The notes beneath the pieces were generated by a model. That model saw only the letters and a list, made by a program, of their open reading frames with translations. It had not been told where the DNA came from and made no database searches. Both the position numbers and the translations under genes were made by a program. DNA of 64,000 nucleotides from an uncultured bacterium (GTDB taxonomy: Bacteria > Desulfobacterota > Syntrophorhabdia > Syntrophorhabdales > JANXAF01). Of the stretch, positions 8,844 to 16,417 are shown one piece after another. The DNA lies in NCBI GenBank assembly GCA_938084905.1, contig CALKEQ010000006.1, forward strand, positions 1 through 64,000. Direction: 5' to 3'. Positions within the stretch are counted from its first letter, which is position 1. Each line of letters opens with the position of its first letter.

Positions 8844-9085
8844 AAGAAGGCAGAGACTTTTACGAAAATGTGAAAAAGGTACTTGAGGAGCTAAGGCCAG
8901 AACTTGAAAGACTGGCAGACGGTTATGCTGAGCTTCTTGAGGTAGATGAGGAAAAAATGAGAGTGAAGGTGAAACTGATAGGGGGAAGGCTCCACTGATG
9001 TGGGGATTTTGCCCTCGGTCTGTGGGTTGACAAGCTTCTGAAAGAAAAGTTTCCTGAGATTAAAATCATAGAGCAGGAAAAATAG
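8840..9085 (+). CDS. Candidate selenoprotein with a NifU C-terminal-like domain (TGA read as Sec53)
   Basis: 81 aa if the TGA at 8996-8998 is read as selenocysteine. Residues 11-35 (VKKVLEELRP, ADGYAELLEVD) match the NifU C-terminal fold LRP..L..DGGD.ELVEV; VKVKLIGG leads to the motif site. After the TGA the same frame continues with CGDFALGL and a LLKEKFPEIK ending typical of the family, to a TAG. By alignment from memory, Sec53 sits at the second Cys of the NifU CxxC; the first is Arg50 and Cys54 follows Sec. The start is GTG at 8840, overlapping the amrS stop, with GGAG 7 nt upstream. A SECIS-like hairpin follows. The alternative is a gene broken by a nonsense mutation. A normal Fe-S scaffold role is doubtful without CxxC. 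Confidence 0.72.
8999..9033 (+). promoter_or_regulatory. SECIS-like hairpin for Sec insertion
   Basis: Directly after the in-frame TGA, 9011-9016 pairs with 9022-9027 (GCCC with GGGT and a C-G closing pair, one T-T mismatch) around the 5-nt loop GGTCT at 9017-9021. TTG at 9009-9011 could also pair with CAA at 9031-9033. The GGTCT lies at nt 19-23 after the TGA, the same offset and loop sequence as in E. coli fdhF as I recall it, where the loop is bound by SelB. The match is by eye, not by a covariance model. Confidence 0.65.
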
Positions 9086-9131
9086 TATCCGAAAAAAGAA
9101 GAAATGGTCTTTAGGAGGGCAAAGGGGATTT

Positions 9132-9719
9132 ATGGGCGGGGTTTTGCTTTCAGGAACGAAAAAAGCGATAATGGAGGCTGCAATAGGTCTCTTTTTAAGG
9201 TGCGGTTTTGCAAATACGACAATGAGGATGATAGCTAAGGAGGCGAATATCAGTGTAGGTGCCCTTTATCTCCACTTTAAGAACAAAGAGGATCTTTGCA
9301 TTTTCATACTTAGGCAGAAGTTAGAGGAATTAACTGAGAGGATCCTCCAAGCAATTGAAAAGGAAAATAAAGCCGAACTGAAGCTCAAAGCTTTTTTTAA
9401 GACTTGCATTGACTATGCAAGAAAGAACAGTGAACTTATAATTGCGGGCAGTAAAGAAAAGGGATTGACCTTTGGCCTAGAGGTAAAAAGGGATTACTAC
9501 AGAAGGCAAAGCGAGATTTTAAGGGAAATATTTGTCAAGGGGATAAGGGATGGGGAATTCAGAAATGTGGATCCTGATTGCGCAACAAAGATCGTACTTT
9601 CACTTGTCAGGGGATTTGTACTTTCCATGATACTTGGAGAAGATCTCAACTTTAAAGAGGAAGAACTTTTTTCCATTCTCCTTCAAGGCCTAAAGCCAGA
9701 GGAGAGGAGACCTCTTTAA
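9132..9719 (+). CDS. TetR/AcrR family transcriptional regulator
   Basis: 195 aa. The N-terminal helix-turn-helix (about residues 25-55) has the TetR pattern TTMRMIAKEANISVGALYLHFKNKEDL in outline, ending in the usual Y-L-H-F. The C-terminal ligand and dimer domain is divergent, so the effector cannot be named. An AGGAGGG and a second purine run lie before the ATG at 9132. The target may be an adjacent operon, but no clear palindromic operator was found beside it. Confidence 0.85.
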   Translation: MGGVLLSGTKKAIMEAAIGLFLRCGFANTTMRMIAKEANISVGALYLHFKNKEDLCIFILRQKLEELTERILQAIEKENKAELKLKAFFKTCIDYARKNSELIIAGSKEKGLTFGLEVKRDYYRRQSEILREIFVKGIRDGEFRNVDPDCATKIVLSLVRGFVLSMILGEDLNFKEEELFSILLQGLKPEERRPL

Positions 9720-9736
9720 TCCTCAGACGAGCCTCT

Positions 9737-9862
9737 CTATTTCTCCTCTACACAGGGGTGACCTTCTTCTTCTCCGTGACACTCACTTATCTGTTCGGGA
9801 GTGCACTCCTCAGGCTTCCCTTTCAGATTCTCCGGATTCATGCAAGAACAACTTTCACACAT
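9737..9862 (-). CDS. Small Cys-rich protein, 41 aa
   Basis: The ORF starts MCESCSC, continues NPENLKGKPEECTPEQI and ends HPCVEEK; it has six Cys (C2, C5, C7, C20, C28, C37) and two His. GGAGGATTAAAA places a strong Shine-Dalgarno at ideal distance from the ATG, and a promoter lies just upstream. The Cys/His pattern suggests metal (Zn or Fe) binding. I recall similar short proteins in anaerobic bacteria, without a known function. It is convergent with the TetR gene, 17 nt apart. Confidence 0.72.
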   Translation of the reverse strand: MCESCSCMNPENLKGKPEECTPEQISECHGEEEGHPCVEEK

Positions 9863-9888
9863 TTTTAATCCTCCAAAATTTTTTTCAA

Positions 9889-9917
9889 ATGGTACAAAAA
9901 AATTGGGAGATTTTCAA
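9889..9917 (-). promoter_or_regulatory. Promoter of the 41-aa Cys-rich gene
   Basis: On the minus strand TTGAAA (9912-9917), a 17-nt spacer and TACCAT (9889-9894), giving a short leader that includes the GGAGG before the ATG at 9862. It backs onto the lpxK promoter. Confidence 0.5.
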
Positions 9918-9933
9918 GCTCTTTTTTATGGCC

Positions 9934-9963
9934 TTGTTGATTTTTCAGCTCATTTGGTATAGA
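9934..9963 (+). promoter_or_regulatory. Promoter of lpxK-leu operon (near-leaderless)
   Basis: TTGTTG (9934-9939), 18-nt spacer, TATAGA (9958-9963). The -10 ends 10 nt before the lpxK ATG at 9974, leaving a leader of only a few nucleotides, and no Shine-Dalgarno is present. Confidence 0.55.
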
Positions 9964-9973
9964 TTTCACAAAC

Positions 9974-11062
9974 ATGCGCAATTTTTTCCAGAACTTTTGG
10001 TTCGGGAGGGCCAGAAAGAAAAACCTGGTTTTTTTCCCCCTTCTCTACCCCCTTTCAAAAATTTACAAATTAGGCCTTTTCCTAAGAGAGAGGCTAAAAA
10101 CGCAAGAAGAATCTGAACTCCTGCCAATTCCTGTTGTCAGTGTTGGAAACCTAAGTGTTGGTGGGGAAGGGAAGACACCCCTTGTTATGAGGATAGCCTC
10201 CCTCTTCATGGAAGCAGGTTTTAAACCTGCCGTAATCAGCAGGGGTTACAGGAGAAAAAAAAGGGGAATTTTTTCAGTAGATTTAGAAAGACACGACTTT
10301 AGGATTTGCGGGGATGAGCCTTATCTTATTGCGCGCAATCTGAGGTGCCCGGTGATTGTGGGAAAAGAAAGGAAGAAGGCTATAGAGAAGGCGATTGAGG
10401 AATACGGAGCTGAAATTGCCATCCTTGACGATGGGTTCCAAGTCAGAGGGATAAAAAAGGATGTGGAAGTTTTGATCATGAAAGCCTTAAGACGGAATCA
10501 GAACCTCTTTCCATTGGGTCCGATGAGAGAACCTATAGAGAACATAAGAAGGTCTGATATTTTAGTGTTGAATCATGGACATAATAGGATTGTTGCAGAG
10601 CCTCCTCATGAGATTCTTGATTCCGTCCCAGTCTTCCATGCAACTTTAAAAGTTCTTAATCTCTGCAGCATAAGGACAAAAAACTACAGAGATTACAATT
10701 CACTTAGAGGAAAAAGGATCGTTGCGTTTTCTGGACTTTGTGACAACGATTCCTTCTTCAGGCTTTTAGAAGATCTGGGAGCAAAAATCGAATGTTCATT
10801 GCCTTTCCCAGACCACCACTTCTACACTCAGAAAGACGTAAAGAGGATTTTGAGACATAGAGGCGAAATGTATGTAACCACAGAGAAGGACGCGGTGAAA
10901 CTCTTCTCCCTCGATATACCCGAAAACTTCTATTATCTTTCCGTGGAGATGGTAATTGAAAAGGAGAGAGATTTCTTCTTAACTATTTTGAACACAATAG
11001 AAAAGAAACGTAACGGAGAAACAACATGGAAGAAAGAGTTTACATTTTCGACACAACATTGA
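9974..11062 (+). CDS. lpxK: Tetraacyldisaccharide 4'-kinase LpxK
   Basis: 362 aa, within the family range. It phosphorylates the lipid A precursor at the inner membrane face, so the cell makes lipid A. The N-terminal hydrophobic/amphipathic segment FFPLLYPLSKIYKLG is typical, followed by VGNLSVGGEGKT (Walker A), the DDGFQ motif, and the C-terminal PDHHFY and TTEKDAVK motifs. The ATG at 9974 lacks a ribosome binding site and lies 10 nt after a -10 box. The 3' end overlaps leuA by 37 nt, an unusually long same-strand overlap. Confidence 0.93.
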   Translation: MRNFFQNFWFGRARKKNLVFFPLLYPLSKIYKLGLFLRERLKTQEESELLPIPVVSVGNLSVGGEGKTPLVMRIASLFMEAGFKPAVISRGYRRKKRGIFSVDLERHDFRICGDEPYLIARNLRCPVIVGKERKKAIEKAIEEYGAEIAILDDGFQVRGIKKDVEVLIMKALRRNQNLFPLGPMREPIENIRRSDILVLNHGHNRIVAEPPHEILDSVPVFHATLKVLNLCSIRTKNYRDYNSLRGKRIVAFSGLCDNDSFFRLLEDLGAKIECSLPFPDHHFYTQKDVKRILRHRGEMYVTTEKDAVKLFSLDIPENFYYLSVEMVIEKERDFFLTILNTIEKKRNGETTWKKEFTFSTQH

Positions 11063-12546
11063 GGGATGGGGAGCAATCCCCAGGTTACACCATGAATGCA
11101 CAGGAAAAGCTGAGGGTTGCAAAACAGCTTGAAGCTCTTGGGGTAGATGTAATAGAGGCTGGATTTCCTCAGGCTTCAGAGGGCGATTTTCAGGCTGTCA
11201 AACTGATAGCTGAAAACGTGAAGGACTGTGAGGTAGCTGCCCTTGCTAGGGCGAATGAAGAAGATATAGATAGGGCGTGGGAAGCAATCAGACACGCAAA
11301 AAAACCGAGAATCCACACCTTCATTTCTACCTCAGACATACACCTTAAATATCAGCTAAAAAAAACAAGAGATGAGGTTATTCAAATCGCTGTAAATTCC
11401 GTGAAAAGGGCGAAAAGGTACACTCCAAACGTGGAATTTTCAGCTATGGACGCGACAAGAAGTGACTGGGATTTTCTGGTGAAGATATTCGAGGAGGCAA
11501 TCGAAGCTGGAGCAACCGTGATAAACATACCTGATACTGTAGGTTACGCTATTCCTGACGAGTTTGGAAATCTTGTCAAATACATAAGGGAAAATGTGAG
11601 AAATATTTCAAACGCAATAATAAGTGTCCACTGCCATGACGATCTTGGCCTTGCAGTTGCCAATTCGATAGCTGCAATAAAAAACGGTGCAAGGCAGGTG
11701 GAGTGTACGATAAATGGAATCGGAGAGAGAGCGGGGAATGCCTCCCTTGAGGAGATAGCGATGATTTTAAAGACAAGGAAGGACATGTTCTCAGTTTACA
11801 CGAATATTAATTCAGAGAAGATCTACCCTACAAGTAGGCTTGTAACAACCATAACTGGCATTCCCGTCCAGCCAAATAAAGCCATAGTTGGAGCCAACGC
11901 CTTTGCCCATGAATCTGGGATACATCAGGATGGGATTCTCAAAGCCAAATTCACCTATGAAATAATGACTCCCGAGTCTGTCGGCATTCCCAAAAGTACA
12001 CTAGTCCTTGGAAAACACTCTGGCAGGCACGCCTTCAGGGAGCGGATTAAGGAGCTAGGATTCACGTTAGATGACAAAGAACTGAATCTGGCGTTCAAGA
12101 GGTTCAAGGCTCTCGCAGATCTTAAGAAAAACGTATACGATGAGGACATAGAAATGATAATTATGGATGAGATATACAAGGTTCCTGAAAAGTACAAGCT
12201 CGTTTATCTAAACGTCACCTGCGGAAATGTGACTGTCCCAACTGCGACGGTTAAATTGGAAATAGACGGAGCAATCTATCAAGATGTGGGAACAGGAGTT
12301 GGGCCTGTTGATGCAACTTACAAGGTTATAAAGAGGCTTGTGAAGACCCAAAGCAAATTGGTAAAGTACTCTGTAAACTCAATAACAAAGGACATGGATG
12401 CTCAGGGAGAGGTCTTTGTAAAGCTTGAGGAGAAAGGTATATCTGTAACTGGAAAGGGAGTTGACACAGATATAATAGTGGCAAGTGCGAAGGCCTATCT
12501 TAATGCCCTGAACAAATTAGAATTCATGAAGACGAAAAAAAGGTGA
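11026..12546 (+). CDS. leuA: 2-isopropylmalate synthase
   Basis: 506 aa. It condenses 2-oxoisovalerate with acetyl-CoA, the first step of leucine synthesis. The DRE-TIM barrel starts [12 protein letters not shown] and has the metal motif HCHDD and [10 protein letters not shown]; the C-terminal regulatory domain (about 390-500) is present, so leucine feedback is likely. The sister enzyme citramalate synthase is less likely given the leuC/leuD neighbours, but family-level motifs alone do not exclude it. CGGAG precedes the ATG inside lpxK. Confidence 0.92.
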   Translation: MEERVYIFDTTLRDGEQSPGYTMNAQEKLRVAKQLEALGVDVIEAGFPQASEGDFQAVKLIAENVKDCEVAALARANEEDIDRAWEAIRHAKKPRIHTFISTSDIHLKYQLKKTRDEVIQIAVNSVKRAKRYTPNVEFSAMDATRSDWDFLVKIFEEAIEAGATVINIPDTVGYAIPDEFGNLVKYIRENVRNISNAIISVHCHDDLGLAVANSIAAIKNGARQVECTINGIGERAGNASLEEIAMILKTRKDMFSVYTNINSEKIYPTSRLVTTITGIPVQPNKAIVGANAFAHESGIHQDGILKAKFTYEIMTPESVGIPKSTLVLGKHSGRHAFRERIKELGFTLDDKELNLAFKRFKALADLKKNVYDEDIEMIIMDEIYKVPEKYKLVYLNVTCGNVTVPTATVKLEIDGAIYQDVGTGVGPVDATYKVIKRLVKTQSKLVKYSVNSITKDMDAQGEVFVKLEEKGISVTGKGVDTDIIVASAKAYLNALNKLEFMKTKKR

Positions 12547-12550
12547 GAGC

Positions 12551-13813
12551 ATGGGAATGACAGCAACGGAAAAGATCCTCGCCTACAACTCAGGAAGAAA
12601 GTACGTTGAGCCAGGAGAGATCGTAGAGGTAAAAATAGACCTCGCACTTGCAAACGATATAACCGCACCTCTCTCCATAGAGGAATTCGAAAAAATTGGT
12701 GCAAGAGGGGTTTTTGATCCTGAAAAGATCGTATTTGTTCTCGATCATTTTACTCCAAATAAGGACATCCCAGCTGCAGAGAACTGTAGAAAGATAAAAG
12801 AGTTTGCAAAAAAGTACGGGATTAGACACGTATACGATGGTGGACTTTGCGGAATAGAGCATGCTCTCCTTCCTGAGAAGGGTCTGGTGATGCCTGGAGA
12901 TGTGATAATAGGCGCGGACAGCCATACATGTACGTACGGAGCCCTTGGTGCTTTTGCAACTGGTGTTGGAAGCACAGATCTGACTTTCGGTATGATTACC
13001 GGCTATCTTTGGTTTAAGGTTCCAGAGACTATCAAATTCGAGTGCTACGGTAAGTGGAAAAAATGGGTGACAGGTAAGGACTTGATTTTACACGTAATCG
13101 GAATGATAGGGGTTGATGGTGCGCTCTATTCTGCAATGGAGTTCACAGGTGATGCGATTCATCAACTCTCAATGGACTCCAGATTTACGATTTCAAACAT
13201 GACCGTAGAGGCGGGAGCAAAGAATGGCATATTCTTTGTTGACGATGTGACATTAAGGTACGTTGGCGAAAATAGTAAAAGGGGTTTCAAAATTTTTGTT
13301 AGTGATCCTGATGCAACTTACAAGGAAAAAATAGAAATTGATGTGTCGAAGATAGGACTTAAAGTTGCCTGTCCCCATCTTCCATCCAACGTTAAGGATG
13401 TGGAGGAACTTTCAGATGTTGCCATTGATCAGGTTGTGATAGGCTCTTGCACTAATGGAAGGTTGGAGGATTTAAGGATCGCTGCGGAGATAATGAAAGG
13501 GAAAAAAGTTAGGGAGGGAATAAGGTGCATAATAATCCCCGCGACTCCAAAAATATATCTGGATGCTCTAAAGAGAGGTTACATTGAAACTTTTCTGGAG
13601 GCTGGATGTGTTGTCTCCCCACCAACATGTGGACCATGTCTAGGAGGACATATGGGCGTACTTGCAAAAGGAGAAAGGGCCATAGCCACAACGAACAGGA
13701 ACTTCATAGGAAGAATGGGTCATCCTGAGAGTGAGGTTTATTTGAGTGGTCCATCTGTTGCTGCCGCATCTGCAATAGCGGGAAGAATTGCCCATCCAGA
13801 GGAGGTTTTGTGA
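12551..13813 (+). CDS. leuC: 3-isopropylmalate dehydratase large subunit
   Basis: 420 aa, the short LeuC/homoaconitase type. It isomerises 2- to 3-isopropylmalate with LeuD using a [4Fe-4S] cluster. Cluster Cys are in IGSCTNG and in [21 protein letters not shown] is the aconitase-family signature. AGGTGAGAG precedes the ATG. The stop overlaps the leuD start (GTGA). The 420-aa type also includes archaeal homoaconitase-like enzymes, but the leu context favours LeuC. Confidence 0.92.
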   Translation: MGMTATEKILAYNSGRKYVEPGEIVEVKIDLALANDITAPLSIEEFEKIGARGVFDPEKIVFVLDHFTPNKDIPAAENCRKIKEFAKKYGIRHVYDGGLCGIEHALLPEKGLVMPGDVIIGADSHTCTYGALGAFATGVGSTDLTFGMITGYLWFKVPETIKFECYGKWKKWVTGKDLILHVIGMIGVDGALYSAMEFTGDAIHQLSMDSRFTISNMTVEAGAKNGIFFVDDVTLRYVGENSKRGFKIFVSDPDATYKEKIEIDVSKIGLKVACPHLPSNVKDVEELSDVAIDQVVIGSCTNGRLEDLRIAAEIMKGKKVREGIRCIIIPATPKIYLDALKRGYIETFLEAGCVVSPPTCGPCLGGHMGVLAKGERAIATTNRNFIGRMGHPESEVYLSGPSVAAASAIAGRIAHPEEVL

Positions 13814-14307
13814 AATTTAGAGGTAGGGTATTTAAATTTGGAGACAACATAGATACCGACGTTATCATACCTGCCAGGTACCTTGTCCACACTGATCCTA
13901 AAATCCTTGCATCCCATTGCATGGAGCCGATTGATGCGGAATTTCCAAAAAAAGTAAGAGAGGGGGATATAATCGTAGCCGGTTCAAACTTTGGATGTGG
14001 ATCATCCAGGGAACATGCACCGCTGGCCATTCTCGGTTTAGGGATCCCACTTGTAATAGCGAAGAGCTTCGCGAGAATCTTCTACAGGAACGCCTTCAAC
14101 AAAGGTCTTATACTCATTGAGTCTGACCTTTGTAATTATGTGGAGGAAGGGGAGGAGATTGAGGTTGATGTGGCAGAAGGGATAATAAGAAGAAGGGGAG
14201 AGACATTTAACACAAAACCTATTCCTCCTTTTATGATCGAACTTGTCAAATCGGGAGGCCTTTTAAATTACCTAAAAATGAGAATCGACAGAGGAGGCTC
14301 GAAATGA
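13810..14307 (+). CDS. leuD: 3-isopropylmalate dehydratase small subunit
   Basis: 165 aa, the short LeuD class that partners with 420-aa LeuC. The swivel domain has [16 protein letters not shown] and the substrate loop [14 protein letters not shown]. The start is GTG overlapping the leuC stop, with GGAGGTTT immediately upstream. The stop overlaps the asd start (ATGA). Confidence 0.93.
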   Translation: MKFRGRVFKFGDNIDTDVIIPARYLVHTDPKILASHCMEPIDAEFPKKVREGDIIVAGSNFGCGSSREHAPLAILGLGIPLVIAKSFARIFYRNAFNKGLILIESDLCNYVEEGEEIEVDVAEGIIRRRGETFNTKPIPPFMIELVKSGGLLNYLKMRIDRGGSK

Positions 14308-15320
14308 AGGAGTACAACGTTGCAGTTGTTGGAGCAACAGGTGCTGTGGGAAACGAGATGGTAAAAATTTTGCAAGAGAGAAAGTTCCCCATCAAGAACA
14401 TTAAGCTTCTCGCATCTGAGAGGAGCCTCGGAAAGACCCTTGAGTTCAAAGGTGAAGAGATACCTGTCGATGTTTTGGACGAGAAGTCCTTCAAAGGGGT
14501 GGAGATAGCCCTCTTTTCAGCAGGTGGTTCGGTAAGTCAGAAGTACGCACCCATAGCGGCAGGTGAAGGATGCGTAGTAATAGACAATACGAGCGCTTTC
14601 AGGATGGAAGAAGATGTTCCTCTTGTTGTGCCTGAGGTTAATGCCCATGCAATTGAGGGTTTTAGAAAGAGAAACATAATAGCCAACCCTAACTGCTCAA
14701 CTATTCAGATGGTCGTTGCCTTAAAGCCTCTGCACGATTACGCAAAAATAAAGAGGATAGTCGTCTCCACTTACCAGTCCGTATCGGGAACTGGGAAAAG
14801 AGCGATATTCGAACTTGAAAGTCAGATACGTGCGCTTTTTATGAACAAAAAGGTGGAGAAAAAGGTTTACCCACATCAGATTGCATTCAACTGCCTCCCA
14901 CATATAGACGTTTTCCTTGAAAATGGATACACAAAGGAAGAAATGAAAATGGTGAATGAGACAAAGAAGATCTTGGAGGATAATTCCATAAAGATCACAG
15001 CCACCACGGTCAGGGTTCCTGTATTTTACGGCCATTCTGAATCTGTGAACGTGGAGTTCGAAAGGGAGATAACACCTGAGAAGGCCAGAAGCTTGCTTAG
15101 GAAAGCACCAGGTGTGAAGGTTGTGGATAATCCTTCAAAGAACCTTTACCCGCTTGCAATAAATGCGGCAGGCAAGGATGAGGTCTTTGTTGGGAGGATA
15201 AGGAGGGATGACACCGTTGAGCACGGACTTAACATGTGGATAGTTGCAGACAACATAAGAAAAGGGGCTGCTTTAAACGCAGTTCAGATAGCGGAGATCC
15301 TTATCCAGAAGTACCTTTAG
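14304..15320 (+). CDS. asd: Aspartate-semialdehyde dehydrogenase
   Basis: 338 aa. It reduces aspartyl phosphate to aspartate semialdehyde for Lys, Thr, Met and cell-wall diaminopimelate. The NADP motif GATGAVGNEM, the catalytic Cys in NPNCSTIQMV, and GRIRRD near the C-terminus are present. It is last in the lpxK-leu unit. leuB, often found between leuD and asd in related bacteria, is missing here. The 3' end meets the small coiled-coil gene on the other strand. Confidence 0.95.
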   Translation: MKEYNVAVVGATGAVGNEMVKILQERKFPIKNIKLLASERSLGKTLEFKGEEIPVDVLDEKSFKGVEIALFSAGGSVSQKYAPIAAGEGCVVIDNTSAFRMEEDVPLVVPEVNAHAIEGFRKRNIIANPNCSTIQMVVALKPLHDYAKIKRIVVSTYQSVSGTGKRAIFELESQIRALFMNKKVEKKVYPHQIAFNCLPHIDVFLENGYTKEEMKMVNETKKILEDNSIKITATTVRVPVFYGHSESVNVEFEREITPEKARSLLRKAPGVKVVDNPSKNLYPLAINAAGKDEVFVGRIRRDDTVEHGLNMWIVADNIRKGAALNAVQIAEILIQKYL

Positions 15321-15323
15321 GGA

Positions 15324-15653
15324 CTAGGTACTTCCTTGCATCTTCCTTAAAGCCTCTATCTCTTCCTCTATCTCCCTTATTCTCTTTTTCATTCTGCTTA
15401 CATCTTCAACTCTCTCCTTGATAAAAGGAGTTTCCATATCCAGGGGCTTTCCAGAGAAATACTGATCGTAGACATACTCACCGATCTCCGCATAGGCGTC
15501 GTTTATCGCCTTTTTCAATCTTCCGATGTCTACGTACTTCTTTTTTGTTATTTTAGCTTTGATCTCTAGATTATGGGCTATGTCCTCCGCCACCTCCTTT
15601 AAGGTCTTTAAACTTTCCTCAGTCTTTTTTCTTAGCTCGTCCATCAAAGGCAT
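15324..15653 (-). CDS. Small coiled-coil protein of unknown function, 109 aa
   Basis: Charged and helical throughout: residues 1-55 form a Lys/Glu-rich helix, then a short loop containing YFSGKPLD, then a second helix (about 78-105) with heptad-like spacing. No signal peptide or membrane segment is seen. The layout recalls small phasin-like or DUF-type helical proteins, but I do not recognise the family. GGAGGTG precedes the ATG at 15653, and a clear promoter lies upstream. Confidence 0.75.
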   Translation of the reverse strand: MPLMDELRKKTEESLKTLKEVAEDIAHNLEIKAKITKKKYVDIGRLKKAINDAYAEIGEYVYDQYFSGKPLDMETPFIKERVEDVSRMKKRIREIEEEIEALRKMQGST

Positions 15654-15671
15654 ACAAACACCTCCGCCCTT

Positions 15672-15700
15672 ATATTAGATCTTTCCTTTCCCTTTTTCAA
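15672..15700 (-). promoter_or_regulatory. Promoter of the 109-aa coiled-coil gene
   Basis: On the minus strand TTGAAA (15695-15700), 17-nt spacer, TAATAT (15672-15677). The leader of about 13 nt contains the GGAGGTG ribosome binding site. Confidence 0.65.
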
Positions 15701-15721
15701 GATATCACTTCTAGATGGGTC

Positions 15722-15751
15722 TTGAGGGAAGCCGCCAATTTAGTGTAGTAT
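15722..15751 (+). promoter_or_regulatory. Possible promoter of the 58-aa gene-ahb-polA unit
   Basis: TTGAGG (15722-15727), 18-nt spacer, TAGTAT (15746-15751), about 20 nt before the ATG at 15772, leaving room for the GGGAGGA ribosome binding site. Confidence 0.45.
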
Positions 15752-15771
15752 TTGTAAAAAAGGGAGGAGAA

Positions 15772-15948
15772 ATGGACATAGAGAGGCTCAAATCGAAAAT
15801 TCTCGATACTCAAGAAGACGGGAAGATTCCCTGTAAGAAGGCACTTGAAATAGCTGAGGAGGAAAATGTTCCGCCTCTAAAGGTTGGAGAGATTTTAAAT
15901 GAACTGAAGATAAAGATCGTGAGTTGCCAGCTGGGCTGCTTCAAATAA
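15772..15948 (+). CDS. Conserved small protein, 58 aa, with C-terminal CQLGCF
   Basis: The protein has Cys21 in a helical N-terminal half and a C-terminal CQLGC motif (C52, C56). The middle (ALEIAEEENVPPLKVGEIL) looks like a small winged-helix or helix-turn-helix core. I recall similar proteins in archaea and anaerobic bacteria but not a proven function. The three Cys could bind metal. GGGAGGA precedes the ATG; an upstream in-frame ATG at 15715 lies in the promoter region and has no ribosome binding site. The siroheme-decarboxylase-like gene follows after 10 nt. Confidence 0.75.
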   Translation: MDIERLKSKILDTQEDGKIPCKKALEIAEEENVPPLKVGEILNELKIKIVSCQLGCFK

Positions 15949-15958
15949 AGGTCATTTT

Positions 15959-16417
15959 ATGAAAAAGGACGATTTAGATCCCCTTGATAGGCAAATCCTC
16001 AATCTGATTCAAGAGGAATTTCCCTTATGCGAAAGACCCTTCCTTGAGATAGGGAAAAAAATTGGAATAACGGAGAAGGAGGCTTTTCTCAGGATAAAAA
16101 GTTTGAAGGAAAAGGGCTACATCAGGAGGATAGGCCCTGTTCTTGAAAGGAAAAAGCTCAAGCTCACAAGCTTCCTTTGCGGCGCTTCCGTTGATGAGGC
16201 CCAGATTGAAAAGGTGGCAAACGAGATAAATAAACACAAAGGTGTGACACACAACTACGAGAGGGATGGGGACCCTAACCTCTGGTTCACTATAACGGGG
16301 GAGACATCAGAGGAGATAGATAGGTTTTTAGACGAGATAGAGAAGAAATTCAACATTAAAATCCACAGATTTCCAGAAAAAAAGGTCTTCAAGATAAAGA
16401 CCTTCTTTCCCCTATGA
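15959..16417 (+). CDS. AsnC/Lrp-fold protein of the siroheme decarboxylase family (AhbA/AhbB-like)
   Basis: 152 aa. An N-terminal winged helix (about 8-60, ending YIRRIGPV) is joined to an RAM-like domain. The segment GVTHNYERDGDPNLWFTI closely fits the signature of siroheme decarboxylases, which make 12,18-didecarboxysiroheme on the way to heme or heme d1, and differs from ordinary Lrp regulators. The active enzyme is usually an AhbA-AhbB pair; only one gene is here, so the partner is elsewhere or this one acts alone. A regulatory role cannot be ruled out. It overlaps polA by 4 nt. Confidence 0.8.
   Translation: MKKDDLDPLDRQILNLIQEEFPLCERPFLEIGKKIGITEKEAFLRIKSLKEKGYIRRIGPVLERKKLKLTSFLCGASVDEAQIEKVANEINKHKGVTHNYERDGDPNLWFTITGETSEEIDRFLDEIEKKFNIKIHRFPEKKVFKIKTFFPL

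Noticed and set aside
8840..8998. NifU-like gene as a simple truncated or broken gene ending at TGA
   Set aside because: The frame stays open and family-like for 28 codons after the TGA, Sec would fall on a motif Cys, and a SECIS-like hairpin sits at the right distance. It is kept as the main alternative only.
12590..12925. Open frame of 111 codons antisense to leuC
   Set aside because: It lies wholly inside leuC, has no family features, and no ribosome binding site; an effect of codon bias in leuC.
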